Made by a program: the position numbers and the translations under genes | Assembly (NCBI GenBank): GCA_020284085.1 | Contig: JACEVL010000145.1 | Coordinates: 1,419,483-1,483,482, forward strand | Direction of reading: 5' to 3' | Length of the DNA stretch: 64,000 bases | Source: Aporrectodea caliginosa | Lineage: Eukaryota; Annelida; Clitellata; Crassiclitellata; Lumbricidae | The notes under the pieces: model-generated | What the model saw: the letters and a program-made list of their open reading frames with translations, nothing else | Told to the model about the DNA's origin: nothing | Databases searched by the model: none | Shown: positions 1-10,130 of the stretch, piece after piece | How positions within the stretch are numbered: position 1 is the stretch's first letter | Layout of the letters: the number at the start of each line of letters is the position of its first letter

Positions 1-87
1 AGTAGTCCTACCCAGAGTGACATACGACCTGTTTGTTTAGGCCTATCTATAGTATACATGTCCATTATACAGTATCAGTTATCGCAT

Positions 88-627
88 GAGTAAGTTATTA
101 TTATTATTACTAAATAAATTTGTAACGCGCGCAAGGTCACACCGAGATGTGAATCTGAGGCGCGGATAGTCAGCCGCCAGGTGAAGATGCACTTAGATTT
201 CTAAATCCTTGAAAGTCAAGGAGAAATAGTGAGTTTTGAGCCGCTTTTTGAAGGAAGGAAGTGATGTTGAGCTACGAAGAGAAAGTGGTAGTCGATTCCA
301 TTCCTTTGGAGCAGAGGCGTGGAATGCACGAGAGCCCATAACTGTTCTGCATCGTGGCTCAGCTAGAAGACCTGTACTTGATGATCGCAGGCAACGAGGA
401 GGGATGTAAGGAGTTAGTAGTGCATGAATATAGGTAGGTGTGCTGGTGCTGAGGGCTTTGTAGGTCAAACAGGCCAATTTAAATTTTATTCTGAATTCAA
501 CAGGAAGCCAATGCAGCTCGTGGAGTAGGACTGAGGAGCATGTTCGTAGTGGGACACGCATCACTACACGAGCTAAGGAGTTTTGGATTCGTTGCAGCCT
601 TTTGAGTTCAAGGTTTGAGACACCCAC
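88..627 (-). mobile_element. 3' end of a CR1/L2-like LINE (5'-truncated)
   Basis: The minus strand encodes 144 residues that match the C-terminal part of non-LTR retrotransposon ORF2 proteins, downstream of the reverse transcriptase core. Recognisable blocks are LQRIQNSLARVV, LHWLPVEFRIKFK, and WNRLPLSLR followed by SFKKRLKTHYF near the end. The stop codon is followed on the minus strand by about 100 bp of 3' UTR ending in ATT/AAT triplets, a usual tail for these LINEs. No reverse transcriptase motifs lie upstream, so the copy is 5'-truncated and cannot move by itself. The frame is still open, which suggests a fairly young copy. The clade (CR1, L2 or a relative) is inferred from this region only. 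Confidence 0.8.
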
Positions 628-960
628 AAAAGGGAATTAGAATAATCAAGACGAGAGGATACAAGTGAAGAGGCTATAGTTTGAGACATATCCTTAGTTA
701 GAGCCGACCTGATGTGACGTATTGCCCTGATGTGATAGAAACAAGATTTACAAAGGTTTGTTATGTGTGGTCGGAATGTGAGCTTACTGTCCAGGGTTAC
801 CCCAGTGTTTTGACAGTATCTAAAAGAGACACAGCAGTGCCTGCGAGGTCGACACTAGAAAGTGAAGGGAAAGAACGCAGGCGTTGGCCTGAACCGAACA
901 GAATTACCTCAGATTTGTTTGGGTTTATGGCTAAACCATTGAAACAAAACCATGCATACA
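628..960. other. no gene recognised
   Basis: Unique-looking sequence between the LINE end and the mariner element. An open frame from 714 runs into the mariner inverted repeat and has no recognisable domain, so it is taken as chance. Confidence 0.6.
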
Positions 961-962
961 TA

Positions 963-1915
963 CACTGTGTCCGGATAAAAAGGGACCCCTTTTGTTATCA
1001 TGAAAATAAACTAGTAAATATTCATCGATTTTTAAAATTCCAAGACCATTTTAATCCTGACATAATTTGCTAAATACTGGATTAAAGTATAAAAGTTTTC
1101 GTTATTTAATAATGACGTCATAATGACGTCATTTTCATCAAAATTCAAGTGTCAAGGACGGCACAAAAATCATCTAAAATTTTCAATATTATTTTAAACT
1201 GTCATTCATCAATTATAAATTTTAGTTTAATTTAATTTTTACATTTGAATAATATTAGACTACAAGGCGTGCTCAAAGTGTCCACCTTCTGCCTCAACAC
1301 AAGCTTCAAGACGAGCGCGCCACAGGCAGCAGCGATAACCAGCTGATCAAATTCATCCCATGCATTAACAATACGCGCACGGAGTTCTTCAATGTCTCTG
1401 ATCTTTGTCCTGTAAACCTTCTATTGCATTAGTCCCCAAATCTTGTAATCAACGGGATTAAAGTTCGGGCTGTTTGGCAGTCAAAGATTAGGAGGCATGA
1501 AATCCAGAGTCTCCTTTGTCTGCAGTTCAACAGTTTCACGAGCTCAGTGAGCTGGAGCGCCATCTTGTTGGAATGTGTAATAATCCGAATATACCCTGGA
1601 TATCAAACAACAATTTTTCCGACAGCAAACAATCACGGGGAAAAGTTCCACTTATTTTCCCGCCTGGTTCTGTTAAATGGATTTCCGTTTTACGACGATC
1701 CGATCATCCGACGCAACAATTTTTTGTCATACTTAAATTTTGATGCAAATGACGTCATTATGACGTAATTATTTGATGACAGGAAATTTTACATTTTAAC
1801 CATGTTAGCAAATTATGTCAGGATTAAAATGGTTTTGGAATTTTAAAAATCGATGAATATTTACTAGTTTATTTTCATGATAACAAAAGGGGTCCCTTTT
1901 TATCCGGACACAGTG
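963..1915 (-). mobile_element. Tc1/mariner (DD37D) element, internally deleted, with about 190-bp terminal inverted repeats
   Basis: Both ends carry the same sequence in inverse orientation, starting CACTGTGTCCGGATAAAAAG and continuing for about 190 bp with few differences. The TA dinucleotide lies directly outside both ends (961-962 and 1916-1917), as expected of the IS630/Tc1/mariner superfamily. At 953 bp it is too short for a full transposase of about 340 residues, and only the C-terminal catalytic region is left on the minus strand. It is therefore a non-autonomous relic with intact ends. Confidence 0.88.
1268..1573 (-). pseudogene. mariner transposase fragment (DD37D), decayed
   Basis: Reading the minus strand gives TFQQDGAPAH, then FMPPNL, then LPNSPNFNPVDYKIW and a tail ending near GGHFEHAL. 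The second and third catalytic Asp (QQD and NPVD) are present with 37 residues between them when the two in-frame stops are read through. The stops lie after APAH and before LPNSP. The N-terminal helix-turn-helix and the first Asp are missing. The block is clearly related to the better preserved copy at 45757-46190. Confidence 0.8.
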
Positions 1916-2172
1916 TAGATGAGAGGCACTCTTCAAGTTTTAGTTTACTAGACTGGTCAGTGTGTGACAGAGCAATATGTAGCTGAGTATCATCCGCGTA
2001 CTGTTCTGGGTGATAACATCTTAGTACGGAGGTGAAGCAAAAATGGCAAACTTGAATGTATTTCTATGATATAAATCTTCGAAAATTTACCAGCGCCCAC
2101 AAAAGCCACGCCAGTGCTGGTATAAAATTTAATAGCCCTGCCTGACGTGAATAGGCCTACTTGATGAGTAAT

Positions 2173-3086
2173 CAGTGATATTTTCATTAACGAAAACTAA
2201 AATTAGAAGTAAAAATAAAGGATTTCGTTAACGAAAATTAGAAGTAAAAGTAGAAATTATTTTGGCTCCAAAAACTAAATTAGGAATTAAATTAGGAATT
2301 ATTTGCAGAAGTAAAATTATGAATTAAATTAGGAATTATTTTCAGAAGTAAAATCATTTTACTTCTTGTGGCGCTTAAGTTGAGATGAAGGCGAGTAAAT
2401 CGCATGCGATCCAAAATTATCAATTGAACACTCCTGCTTGAGATGAAGGTGCTGCACATACCATTGTCTATGTAATATACTATCTTTAATCTTCGTTGTC
2501 TAAAAATGTCCCACCTGCGTACCAACCTAACAACGACCTTCCAGATATTATTTATACTGTACTATATAGGATCAGCTAAAATGGACACGCTCATAAGACA
2601 AGCAGTTTCTGTAAAAGTCAGAAAAATTGAAGATCTCGTCAAAAGTTATTTGGCAGACATTAGGGAGAACGATACTAGGAATCCTCTTGCTTTCTGGAAG
2701 GAAAGGCGAGCTTCGTACAGCAAAATTGCACCCATTGCAGAGGATCTTTTATCAGCTCCAGCCTCACAGGCCTTTGTGGAAAGAATTTTTTCTGTATGTG
2801 GAATTTTTACTGATGGACGAAGAAATCGCATGAAAAATCTCCGGAAATGAGAGTGTTCTTGAAATTGAACAAAGATATCTTATAGTAACGTTAAAAACTT
2901 TTTACTGCACTGAAATTAATAATTATTTGAAAAACTAAAATAAGAAGTAAAATTATTTGAGAACTAAAATAGGAATGATAAGTAAAATTATTTGAGAAGT
3001 AAAATTAGAATTAGAAGTAAAATTCAAGGACACAGAACTGAATTAAAACTGAATTAGGAATTATTTTGAGAAGTAAAATATCACTG
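2173..3086 (+). mobile_element. hAT element, 914 bp, 8-bp target duplication
   Basis: The perfect 12-bp terminal inverted repeat CAGTGATATTTT stands at both ends. It is flanked by the identical 8-bp direct repeat TGAGTAAT (2165-2172 and 3087-3094), the hallmark of hAT insertion. Inside each end are many copies of an AGAAGTAAAATTA-like motif, probably subterminal transposase binding sites. The middle holds the C-terminal fragment of a hAT transposase. The element is internally deleted but recent enough to keep perfect ends and duplication. Confidence 0.92.
2584..2850 (+). pseudogene. hAT transposase C-terminal dimerisation domain fragment
   Basis: The plus strand encodes NPLAFWKERRASYSKIAPIA, then SAPASQAFVERIFSVCG, then RRNRMKNLR and a stop. 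This is the hATC dimerisation motif at the C-terminus of hAT transposases: the W-K family motif, the (S/A)-x3-ERxFS motif, and R-x-x-(L/M). The BED zinc finger and RNase H-like catalytic core are absent, so it cannot act as a transposase. Confidence 0.85.
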
Positions 3087-3181
3087 TGAGTAATACTATT
3101 TAGGCTGCTTAAAAATAGACCTGCCTGTATCAAGTTTCGATAAGCCTAGCCTACTTAGCTCAATCATGCAATGGCTCCAAG

Positions 3182-3584
3182 CAAAGTTCGACCGTACGTT
3201 ACAGCAGAAAATAGCGTACGCGTACGGTACGTAATTTACTAAAAATAATAGCGTACGCGTACGGTACGTTCGTATTCCGTACGTATGAGCAGCCTTTAAT
3301 ATTAGTTGCTTCTCGTGACGTCACATTTTGTCTCCTCATTTTCTCGTCGTTTTTAGTTTATTGTTAGAAAATTGACATAGAAATACACAATTCTTCACGG
3401 AATTGTTTTAAAACGTTTTCCATTCTTTAATTTGTAATTTTGTTATTCCTTGTTAATTCTATAATAAAAAAATATAAAAATTAGCGTACGCTATTTATTA
3501 ATTTAGCCAAAAAATAGCGTACGCGTACGGTACGCATTTCAGCAGAAAAAATAGCGTACGTTCCGTACGTACGGTCGAACTTTG
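3182..3584. mobile_element. hAT-type MITE, 403 bp, 8-bp target duplication
   Basis: Terminal inverted repeats begin CAAAGTTCGACCGTACG and are flanked by the perfect 8-bp duplication GCTCCAAG (3174-3181, 3585-3592). Several ATAGCGTACGCGTACGGTACG-like subterminal repeats occur at both sides, in both orientations. No coding capacity is seen. The superfamily is inferred from duplication length and subterminal repeats. Confidence 0.85.
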
Positions 3585-3737
3585 GCTCCAAGCTGTATCA
3601 TGAGATAAGCCTACTCGTATAGTCTAAGTCAAGTATACTATTGCTCAACACACTGTAGCCCAGTGTAGGTGTAGTGTACGGTAGTGTAGAATGATTAACC
3701 AAATTTATCACTCTATTTGTTTACTGCATGATTCGGC

Positions 3738-3821
3738 CTACAATGTCACCATGGCATGAAACTCCTACAATGTCACCATGGCATGAAACTCCTACAATGT
3801 CACCATGGCATGAAACTCCTA
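3738..3821 (+). repeat. 27-bp tandem repeat, three copies
   Basis: Three near-perfect copies of a 27-bp unit lie directly upstream of the Ig gene's first exon. The unit contains CACCATGGCATGAAACTCCT. In one frame it reads TMSPWHETP three times, but that frame has no other support, so this is listed as a minisatellite, possibly in the 5' UTR or promoter of the receptor gene. Confidence 0.8.
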
Positions 3822-3990
3822 TTATCGTCTGGTTGGCAACGCTGGAAGCAAACAACTGTGTCTGCAGTTTATTTAAGTTCGTTATTCAGATTAGTCCAAT
3901 GTTTCGCTGGTCTCGCGTTGATTGCACGATAGCTAGATACTGTATGTTCGTTCGTGTCTTTTATCAGTTCCGTTAAAAGTCCACAAAATC

Positions 3991-4045
3991 ATGAGAAGGA
4001 ATATTTTCCCATGGATGCTCTTGTATACGATTACGAGATATACCG
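3991..4045 (+). CDS. exon 1: signal peptide of the Ig receptor
   Basis: ATG at 3991 opens a short exon encoding MRRNIFPWMLLYTITRYTG: a basic start, then a hydrophobic stretch, as in a secretory signal peptide. It ends at a consensus donor (G then GTAAG at 4046), leaving phase 1, which matches the phase of the following Ig exon. No other in-frame ATG is better placed. The hydrophobic core is short, so the signal peptide may extend a little into exon 2. The assignment rests mainly on splice site, phase and position. Confidence 0.62.
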
Positions 4046-4231
4046 GTAAGTTCTTCTGTAAAACAATGACTACGGATAAATGAGAAACAAGACCTTCCAA
4101 AGTCTACCTATATAGATAGATTCAATTGTTGCCAGACAGAAGAAATGCATGGGATATAAGAATGAAGGCACAAGTTTCTGTAATGTCCTACCTAATTACA
4201 GCAAATAATCATTCACCAGCAGCGTCTTTCA

Positions 4232-4386
4232 CAGGGGCGGCGCCAGGGGGGTTGGGGGCTAAGCCCCTCCCCTAACTGCGGCTCAGCCCCCAAAAAAGTT
4301 GGGAAATCAATGCAAATCACAGGGAGGAAGGGACAAAAGGGAAGGTTTTTGGAGCTTTAGCCCCCAAACCTGAAATCCTGGCGCCG
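4232..4386. mobile_element. short G/C-rich hAT-like MITE
   Basis: Ends CAGGGGCGGCGCCAGG and CCTGGCGCCGGTG are imperfect inverted repeats enclosing about 155 bp with a run of GGGGGCTAAGCCCC-type palindromes. It sits at the left edge of the larger hAT insertion. Its own target duplication is not clear. Confidence 0.55.
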
Positions 4387-4925
4387 GTGTCACGAAATAG
4401 AGTATCCCCCATTAGAATTATATCCCCTTAGCGAAATGAAGTATCCGGCCGGATGAATCTGAACGTGAGAGACTATCCCCCCTCGTGCAAAAGTATCCCC
4501 ATGAGTCGTACGAAATCATCCCCCATTCAAAAAGTATCCCCTGCAACTTAATTGCAAATTATGCTATTAAATTAAAAACGGAAAAACGGGATAAAACGAA
4601 ACAATAAAATAATTTCACTTTTGTTACATCTTGTGCTGCATTTTAAAAGTAAAACCCGTATTTAAACAATTTAATTGTAATCAGCAAACAACCCAACTAA
4701 ATAACATTAAGCTACAACAATTATCTTATTTTTATATGTTTTGTATAATAAGAAATTTAGAAATAAAAATTTGAAATCTTTCCTAATTTGAATTGTAAAC
4801 ATGCTGACTAGCCTAACATAAGCTAGCATAATTAAAAACTAGACTTTGTAACTATAGAGTGTAGACTAGCCTACTTTATTAAAAATTATACTTACAATTT
4901 TTACTTATATACTTTACTTTTATAT

Positions 4926-5396
4926 TAGGGCTGCGGATTTTAACGATTAATTAATCGATTAATCGTTAAAATTTTAATCGATTAATTTTGGCTTGTTCGA
5001 TTAATTTTCGATTAATTTTCTTACTTATTTTAGGACGTCAACCGACCTATTTCCGGAATAAACAATATGGCAAACAGTAATAATGTGAAACATTTGAGTG
5101 GAAAATTGAGCGATCATTTTGCATTTAAGGTAAATGCTGAGTAAAAGTCGAAGATGGCGAAATTATTTAAGATTTTTGTAGATAGAAGGTAGTTACTACT
5201 GACTACATGATTGTCTCAGTTTGACAATTTGAACTTTAGCATGTCGAATGATTGAAGGATTTTTGCAGTGTATAAAGTTTAAACAGTTTTTCACGCTTTA
5301 TGTAATATGGACCAAATTAATCGAATTTAATCGATTAATCTCGATTAAATTTAGGAGATTAATCGATTAAAATTATTTTAATCAGTACCAGCCCTA
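4926..5396. mobile_element. hAT MITE, 471 bp, ends TAGGGCTG, 8-bp target duplication
   Basis: TAGGGCTG at the left and CAGCCCTA at the right are flanked by a perfect TTTTATAT duplication (4918-4925, 5397-5404). Subterminal regions are packed with ATTAATCGATTAATCG motifs in both orientations. No coding sequence. It is nested inside the 4232-6595 element and therefore younger than it. Confidence 0.9.
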
Positions 5397-5666
5397 TTTT
5401 ATATATAAAAACTTGATATAGAGTAATATCAGTTTATCAGTAAATCAGAGATTACTGTATATAAAGACAACATTTCGCATTTTTGGATAACTTAGAAATT
5501 CAAATAACTTTATATATTTTATTTCTGGTACTGTGCTATTTACTTCTCAAATGATTACATTAGATATTGACGTAAATTATCTGAATCCTTGAAAGTGCGG
5601 AGACAACGTAAGGGATTTAAGACAAAATGCAATTAAGACACAGTGTCATGAAAAGGGACTAAGGTG

Positions 5667-6027
5667 CTAATTGGGTAACTTGGTAGCTCGCGCTTTGATA
5701 TGTGTCGTTTCGTATCAAGAGGTACACCAGCAAAGCCATTGAAGCCATTGAGGCAACGAGCCAACTTCAAGGGCTCTTTGTTCTGTGTGCTCATGCAATC
5801 TCAAGCTAATTAAGCAGTGCCTCAAAGTTAGTCCATTCGTGAAGTTGCGTGAAGATCTTGATCTAGAAGGAGGAAGACAAATATCAGCAGTCACAAACGA
5901 CCGTGTAGCCTTAGCCTACTGATAATGGACTAAGGTGCTAATTAGGTGACTTGGTAACTCGCGCTTGATATCGGTCGTTTCGTATCTATATGGAGGCTAC
6001 ACCAGCAAAGCCATTGAAGCCATAGTG
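5667..6027 (+). repeat. pair of about 95-bp direct repeats
   Basis: The stretch beginning GGACTAAGGTGCTAATTGGG and ending near CACCAGCAAAGCCATTGAAG occurs at about 5667-5748 and again at about 5933-6027, with a few mismatches and a short insertion. It lies inside the composite hAT block. Confidence 0.75.
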
Positions 6028-6744
6028 AGTGTCACTGAGTGAAAAGATTTATACGAGAAAGGGAAATAATCTGACTTGAACAACTTTTGCACAAACGTAC
6101 AGTCAAAGCAGCAAGCATTAAGAATGAATTTTAAAAGCATGATTGACTAATGAAATGTGGTATGTACTGCTTGTTGTCAGTTCTATCTATAATCAATACC
6201 TCAAAAATTATACGCCCTCATAGAGCCGTTAAACAGTTGAACTGAATTTATGATCTGAAAGAGCGCATTCACTTTAGTGGAAAAGTGGTTCAAAGCGAAC
6301 ACTTAAAAATGGACTTTTGAACTAGAGGGCTCACTTAGAGTCACTTGCTTTAAGTATTTCTGGCTTTGGATTTTGATTAAAATATATATTCATAAATTAT
6401 ACGCATTTAGAAAAAATAATAGGGCCTACCTTATACCTGTGCATTTTTATTCCCCGGGGATGATTTCACACGATGGGAGATAGAAATGGTTTATCCCCCG
6501 GATACTCTATACCGGTATAGTCCATCCGGGGGATAAATTCATTCATACCCCGGATAGTCTTAGGACGGATACTCTATTTCGTGATACCTGCACTGGTCTT
6601 TCAGAGTACCCGGTATCGAAGCGTAAATTTGATCGTTTGCGTAAGCCTATGTAATTTCAAATTAGCTGTTTACACTCCTTACTGAATTGCTAAGTTGGTA
6701 ATTTATCGTTTTACAGTTCTAAATTTTTCGCCCATTGTAGGCCT

Positions 6745-6950
6745 AATTCTTGCTTAAATAGAAGTTGGATTGATGAAAATAATTATTGCTTAATTAGAAG
6801 ATGGATTGATGAAAACAGTTCCTTGTTAAACTAGAAGTTGGATTGATGAAAATAATACTTGTGTAAATGGAAGTTGGATGCCATTTATATAAAACGATGA
6901 ATCGATAGGCTATAATGCGCACTTAATAAAGAACGCTAAAACGATAAATT
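6745..6950 (-). repeat. decayed copy of the 36-bp-repeat element
   Basis: Three to four units related to AGAAGTTGGATTGATGAAAA repeat about every 36 bp, followed by TATATAAAACGATGAA. Both parts occur, in opposite orientation, in the element at 40618-41530. This is a degraded relative lacking the GCGCGC-rich ends. Confidence 0.6.
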
Positions 6951-7198
6951 ATCGCTAAGTTTTAGGCCTACAATAATTTAACCTTTTATGTTTGAAAACA
7001 TTGTCACGAATTCCATCAAGTAGGCCTACTTCAAATCTGACATGGACAAATGAAGGTAGCTTCTCACACTGTGGCATGTTTATCAAATTACAATCTTTTA
7101 GAAAAATAATCCTTCAAGTGTCTCCTTAACATAATGACAAGTCACGAATTGTAGGCCTAATTATTTAATATGCCACGTCATGTCATTCGTTATGAACG

Positions 7199-7425
7199 TT
7201 GTTACTCAGACACAAACACTTTTTTGTCAGTGTCAGTGTCGGCATCGTCATCATCAAATGTGGTTACATCATCGTCATCGTTATCGTAATTGTCATCGTC
7301 ATCAACCCGCTGGCGGTGATGATGATGACCACCAAATTCTTCTTCATAATTATCGTCATGACGTCATCATCGACTTCTACATTATGTTGGTCATGTCATC
7401 ATTGCCATCATATATAGGTCATCTT
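7199..7425. repeat. CAT/GTC-rich low-complexity tract
   Basis: Degenerate trinucleotide runs (CATCGTCATCATC and similar). Overlapping open frames here are His- or Val/Ile-rich by composition only. Confidence 0.8.
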
Positions 7426-7504
7426 AATTATCAGAATCGTCTGGACAAATACCCCAGCGCAATCACAATCACTGTCAACGTCAGTGATAAGTAACTCCGC
7501 TATT

Positions 7505-7602
7505 GTTCGTCCTCTGGTAGTACCAGTCTCAAGCCTGGGTAAAAGAGAAGGGGTGCTTGTCACCTTTGTTATGAAACAGTGTCGTTAAAAACTATTCCAC
7601 CA
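7505..7602 (-). repeat. dispersed repeat module A
   Basis: On the minus strand this reads TTTAACGACACTGTTTCATA, then a CTT-rich middle, then CCAGGCTTGAGACTGGTACT. The same roughly 85-bp module, in either orientation, occurs more than a dozen times between 20 and 57 kb. Its origin is unknown; it may be an end of a SINE or MITE. Confidence 0.7.
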
Positions 7603-7711
7603 CTCCATTACAATAACATACCTGAATAATATTTTTGTATTTGATTCCATGTTCTTTAATACCCATCACTTGTCACGTTCTTTAGTTGGAGAGGTGTATT
7701 TTCAATTTCAG

Positions 7712-8035
7712 TTGACTGTGGACTAATAATTCGGCCAAAGAATACAGAGGTCGTTGTCGGTCAGAGAGTGCAATTGCACTGCTCCACCTCGGACATCTAC
7801 AACGTCAACTGGGAACACTTCCCCACAGGGTCACCAGCGTCGAAGAGCTACGTCTTCTTCGGCGGAAGGATGATCATTCCCTACCATCGACGGTTCTCGG
7901 TTGATAGAGGAAGTGGGAATTCTGGTCAGTACGATCTAGTCATATCGTCCGTTGAATCGTCTGACGCAGGAAGATACAGGTGCATTGACAGAGAAGGACA
8001 GGGAGAACAATCGGAGACAGAGCTAGTGGTGCTGG
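7712..8035 (+). CDS. exon 2: V-like Ig domain (D1) of the receptor
   Basis: The exon lies between a good acceptor (TTTCAATTTCAG) and donor (GTAAG at 8036) and is 324 nt, phase 1 to phase 1. The translation has all Ig core marks: GQRVQLHC (first Cys), VNWEHF (core Trp), then RFSVDRGSG, QYDLVISSVE and SSDAGRYRC (Asp-x-Gly-x-Tyr-x-Cys), ending in a TELVVLG strand. The length of about 108 residues and the DAGRYRC motif fit a V-set or I-set domain. It should lie outside the cell, just after the signal peptide. The frame is intact and codon-like throughout. Specific family and ligand are not known. Confidence 0.88.
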
Positions 8036-8087
8036 GTAAGATTAGAATTTAATTGATTAAAAATCAAGTAAACAGGCGAGTGAATAA

Positions 8088-8232
8088 ACTGCTGAGTGAG
8101 TTAGGGGTGAGCGAGTTAGGGGTGAGTGATCAAGCTAATGAGCGAGCGAGTGAGTGAGTGAGCCAGTGAGCCAGTGAGCGACTGATTTCTGAGTTAGAGA
8201 GCGGGTAAGAGAATGAGCGAGAGAAAGTGGAT
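8088..8232 (+). repeat. GAGT/GAGC-rich degenerate tandem tract in intron 2
   Basis: Repeating GTGAGTGAG, GAGCGAG and GTTAGGGGTGAGC words over about 145 bp. Low complexity, no coding signal. Confidence 0.75.
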
Positions 8233-8689
8233 TGTTGGCCAGCCTGAGCTCGTGAGCGCTTCATCTGCTGTAGGCCCTATTTAGGGTTAGGTGTTCGAGC
8301 AGGATAGCTAAGAATATACAGACCCAGTTTTGTAAGAAGATTCTATCATATGTTCTACCAGGAGTGGCATTTAACAATGAGCTATTTGTTATGCAAAAAC
8401 TTACTCAAGAGATTAAAACATTTTATATTTGAAAAAGTATGACTTTGTTATGGCTCAATTCAAAAATAAACTTCTCCTAATCTCACCAAGCGAGTAGATC
8501 TTGAGGTGCGCGGTGAGGCACCGTTACAATTCAACAAGGCAAGTCGATTGTGAGGTGCGAGGGTTAACGCCGCCGATGGTTTGAAGTGGTCGCTCAAATT
8601 ATTTTAAGATCTCATTGCTAAACATTTATCTCGAATTAAAGTGTCATTCAATCATGTTGCCACTTTTCTTTGTTGAATGTTTATTACAG

Positions 8690-8877
8690 AGTCACGACCA
8701 GAATGCTACGCTGACGAATTCATCGGCGAGAATAGCTGCGGAGTGGAGACGAAAGAAGACGTTCGAGTACACTGTTCAGTACTGTATTCAGGCAACATTG
8801 TTCCTTTGATGAAATGCTCCAATTTTTCAAATTATCTGGTCAAAGCCGACGTCTTAAATCCCGGAAACGTCTCATGA
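8690..8877 (+). pseudogene. exon 3: second Ig domain (D2), broken by stop, frameshift and transposon
   Basis: A good acceptor (TGTTTATTACAG) opens a phase-1 exon encoding ESRPECYADEF, then KEDVRVHCSVLYSG, then KCSNFSNYLVKADV, an Ig-like first half with extra cysteines. The frame ends in TGA at 8875-8877 with no phase-1 donor before it. After the stop comes a 403-bp hAT MITE (8892-9294). Beyond it another frame continues with CYTSLSNITSASFNFSVTC, which looks like the missing second half of the domain. So the exon suffered both an indel near 8872 and a transposon insertion. Because its acceptor phase equals that of its neighbours, skipping it would still join exon 2 to exon 4 in frame. Confidence 0.65.
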
Positions 8878-8891
8878 TTGGATCATCCCAC

Positions 8892-9294
8892 CAGTGGCGT
8901 ACGGAGCTTAAATGCCGCCCGGGGCGACGGCCCAAAATGCCGCGCCGCGCACTTAATTTTGCAAATTTTCGGGAAATTTTCTTTATTACTTCCGCTAAAA
9001 TTTCTGATGACCTTTTTTTTTTTTTTTTTTTTTTGCTTTTCCCTCTTATACTATCATTGTCAGAAGCCGCCCTGTCCTCCGCCCGTGCCGCCCCTCATTA
9101 CGCCACTGTATGCTATTTACTGGATTATTTTTCTTCCTTTCCTTCCTTCTTTGTCTACTTTTATAACTTTCTCTTATACTTTTTCAATTTTTTTCCTACA
9201 TTCACTCCTTCTTTTATTTTCTTCAACCCTATTTTGCCGCCCCTGCTCAAGTGCCGCCCGGGGCGACTCGCCCTGCCCCCTCGGTACGCCACTG
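8892..9294. mobile_element. hAT-type MITE, 403 bp, inserted in Ig exon 3
   Basis: Ends CAGTGGCGTACGG and CGGTACGCCACTG are inverted repeats flanked by the perfect 8-bp duplication CATCCCAC (8884-8891, 9295-9302). GCCGCCCGGGGCGAC occurs near both ends in the same orientation. The centre is T/C-rich with no transposase. CAGTGGCGTA termini are common among animal hAT elements. Confidence 0.9.
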
Positions 9295-9372
9295 CATCCC
9301 ACACCTGCTATACGTCGTTGTCAAACATTACTTCTGCCTCGTTCAACTTTAGTGTCACTTGTAGGTTTCAGT
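9295..9372 (+). pseudogene. 3' remainder of Ig exon 3 after the MITE
   Basis: The frame reading CYTSLSNITSASFNFSVTC has two possible N-glycosylation sites and an F-x-V-T-C motif like the second Cys strand of an Ig domain. It is out of frame with 8690-8877. No convincing donor follows; GTTTCA at about 9364 and GTATAA at about 9371 are weak. It supports the view that D2 was once a full Ig domain. Confidence 0.5.
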
Positions 9373-9797
9373 ATAATACAATAATGTTAGCTATGATAAT
9401 GATGATAGCGAATGTGGTGGTGGTGGTGATGGTGTCGGCGGTAGCGGCGGTGATAGTGGTAATATACTTATCCTGATTTATAGCAAGGATTTAGGGTTTT
9501 TAGGCTAAAACATTTAATATATTTAGACAATAGATAATTACTAAGATTCACTAATCGTGAAGTGATGAAAAATTAATTGATTACGATCTTGATAAAATGA
9601 AATTTTCAGAATGGAACTTACACAGGCTTGGCCTGTCAAAGCGGTATAAAGGAACTGGTCTCCCACATTTAGCATCAAGGGAATCGCATTGTGGAGGATT
9701 TTTGGGGTTGCCCTCCCTGGCAGGGGGACTGGCTGCTTGTCACTGTCTTTGTATGTGTGTTCCCTCTGCCTTGTCACTGTGGTTGTGTGGGTGCGTC

Positions 9798-10130
9798 CTT
9801 CTTGGCTTCTGCTCACCTCTCCCCTTCCCCTTGGGCCTTGCTCACCTCGGCTTCTGCTCACCTCCGGCCTCTGCTCACTCGGCTTCTGCTCACCTCTCCC
9901 CTTCCCCTTGGGCCTTGCTCACCTCGGCTTCTGCTCACCTCCGGCCTCTGCTCACTCGGCTTCTGCTCACCTCTCGGCTTCCCCTTGCCCTCACCTCGGC
10001 TTCTGCTCACCTCCGGCCTCTGCTCACTCGGCTTCTGCTCACCTCTCCCCTTCCCCTTGGGCCTTGCTCACCTCGGCTTCTGCTCACCTCCGGCCTCTGC
10101 TCACTCGGCTTCTGCTCACCTTGGTTCCTG
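9798..10130 (+). repeat. minisatellite, about 77-bp unit, roughly four copies
   Basis: Units containing GGCTTCTGCTCACCTC and CCCCTTCCCCTTGGGCCTTG repeat from about 9798, with one shortened copy near 9980. All three plus frames stay open (Ser/Leu/Pro-rich), a by-product of the repeat. It lies in the intron between Ig exons 3 and 4. Confidence 0.88.

Larger units (their letters stand above)
4232..6595. mobile_element. composite hAT insertion in intron 1, 2364 bp
   Basis: The block is bounded by the perfect 8-bp direct repeat GTCTTTCA (4224-4231 and 6596-6603). The right end read inward is CAGTGCAGGTATCACGAAAT, and the sequence TCACGAAATAGAGTATCC recurs in inverse orientation at about 4390. The left end is occupied by a second element starting CAGGGGCGGCGCCAGG. 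The simplest reading is a hAT element whose left terminus was invaded by another hAT-type MITE. No transposase remains. The interior contains another nested MITE (4926-5396) and a 95-bp direct repeat. Confidence 0.75.

Noticed and set aside
8814..9476. 220-residue frame across the hAT MITE ending in a hydrophobic stretch
   Set aside because: It reads through a transposon and a GGTGGT-type tract; the apparent membrane helix comes from that tract. Only the short Ig-like part after the MITE was kept.
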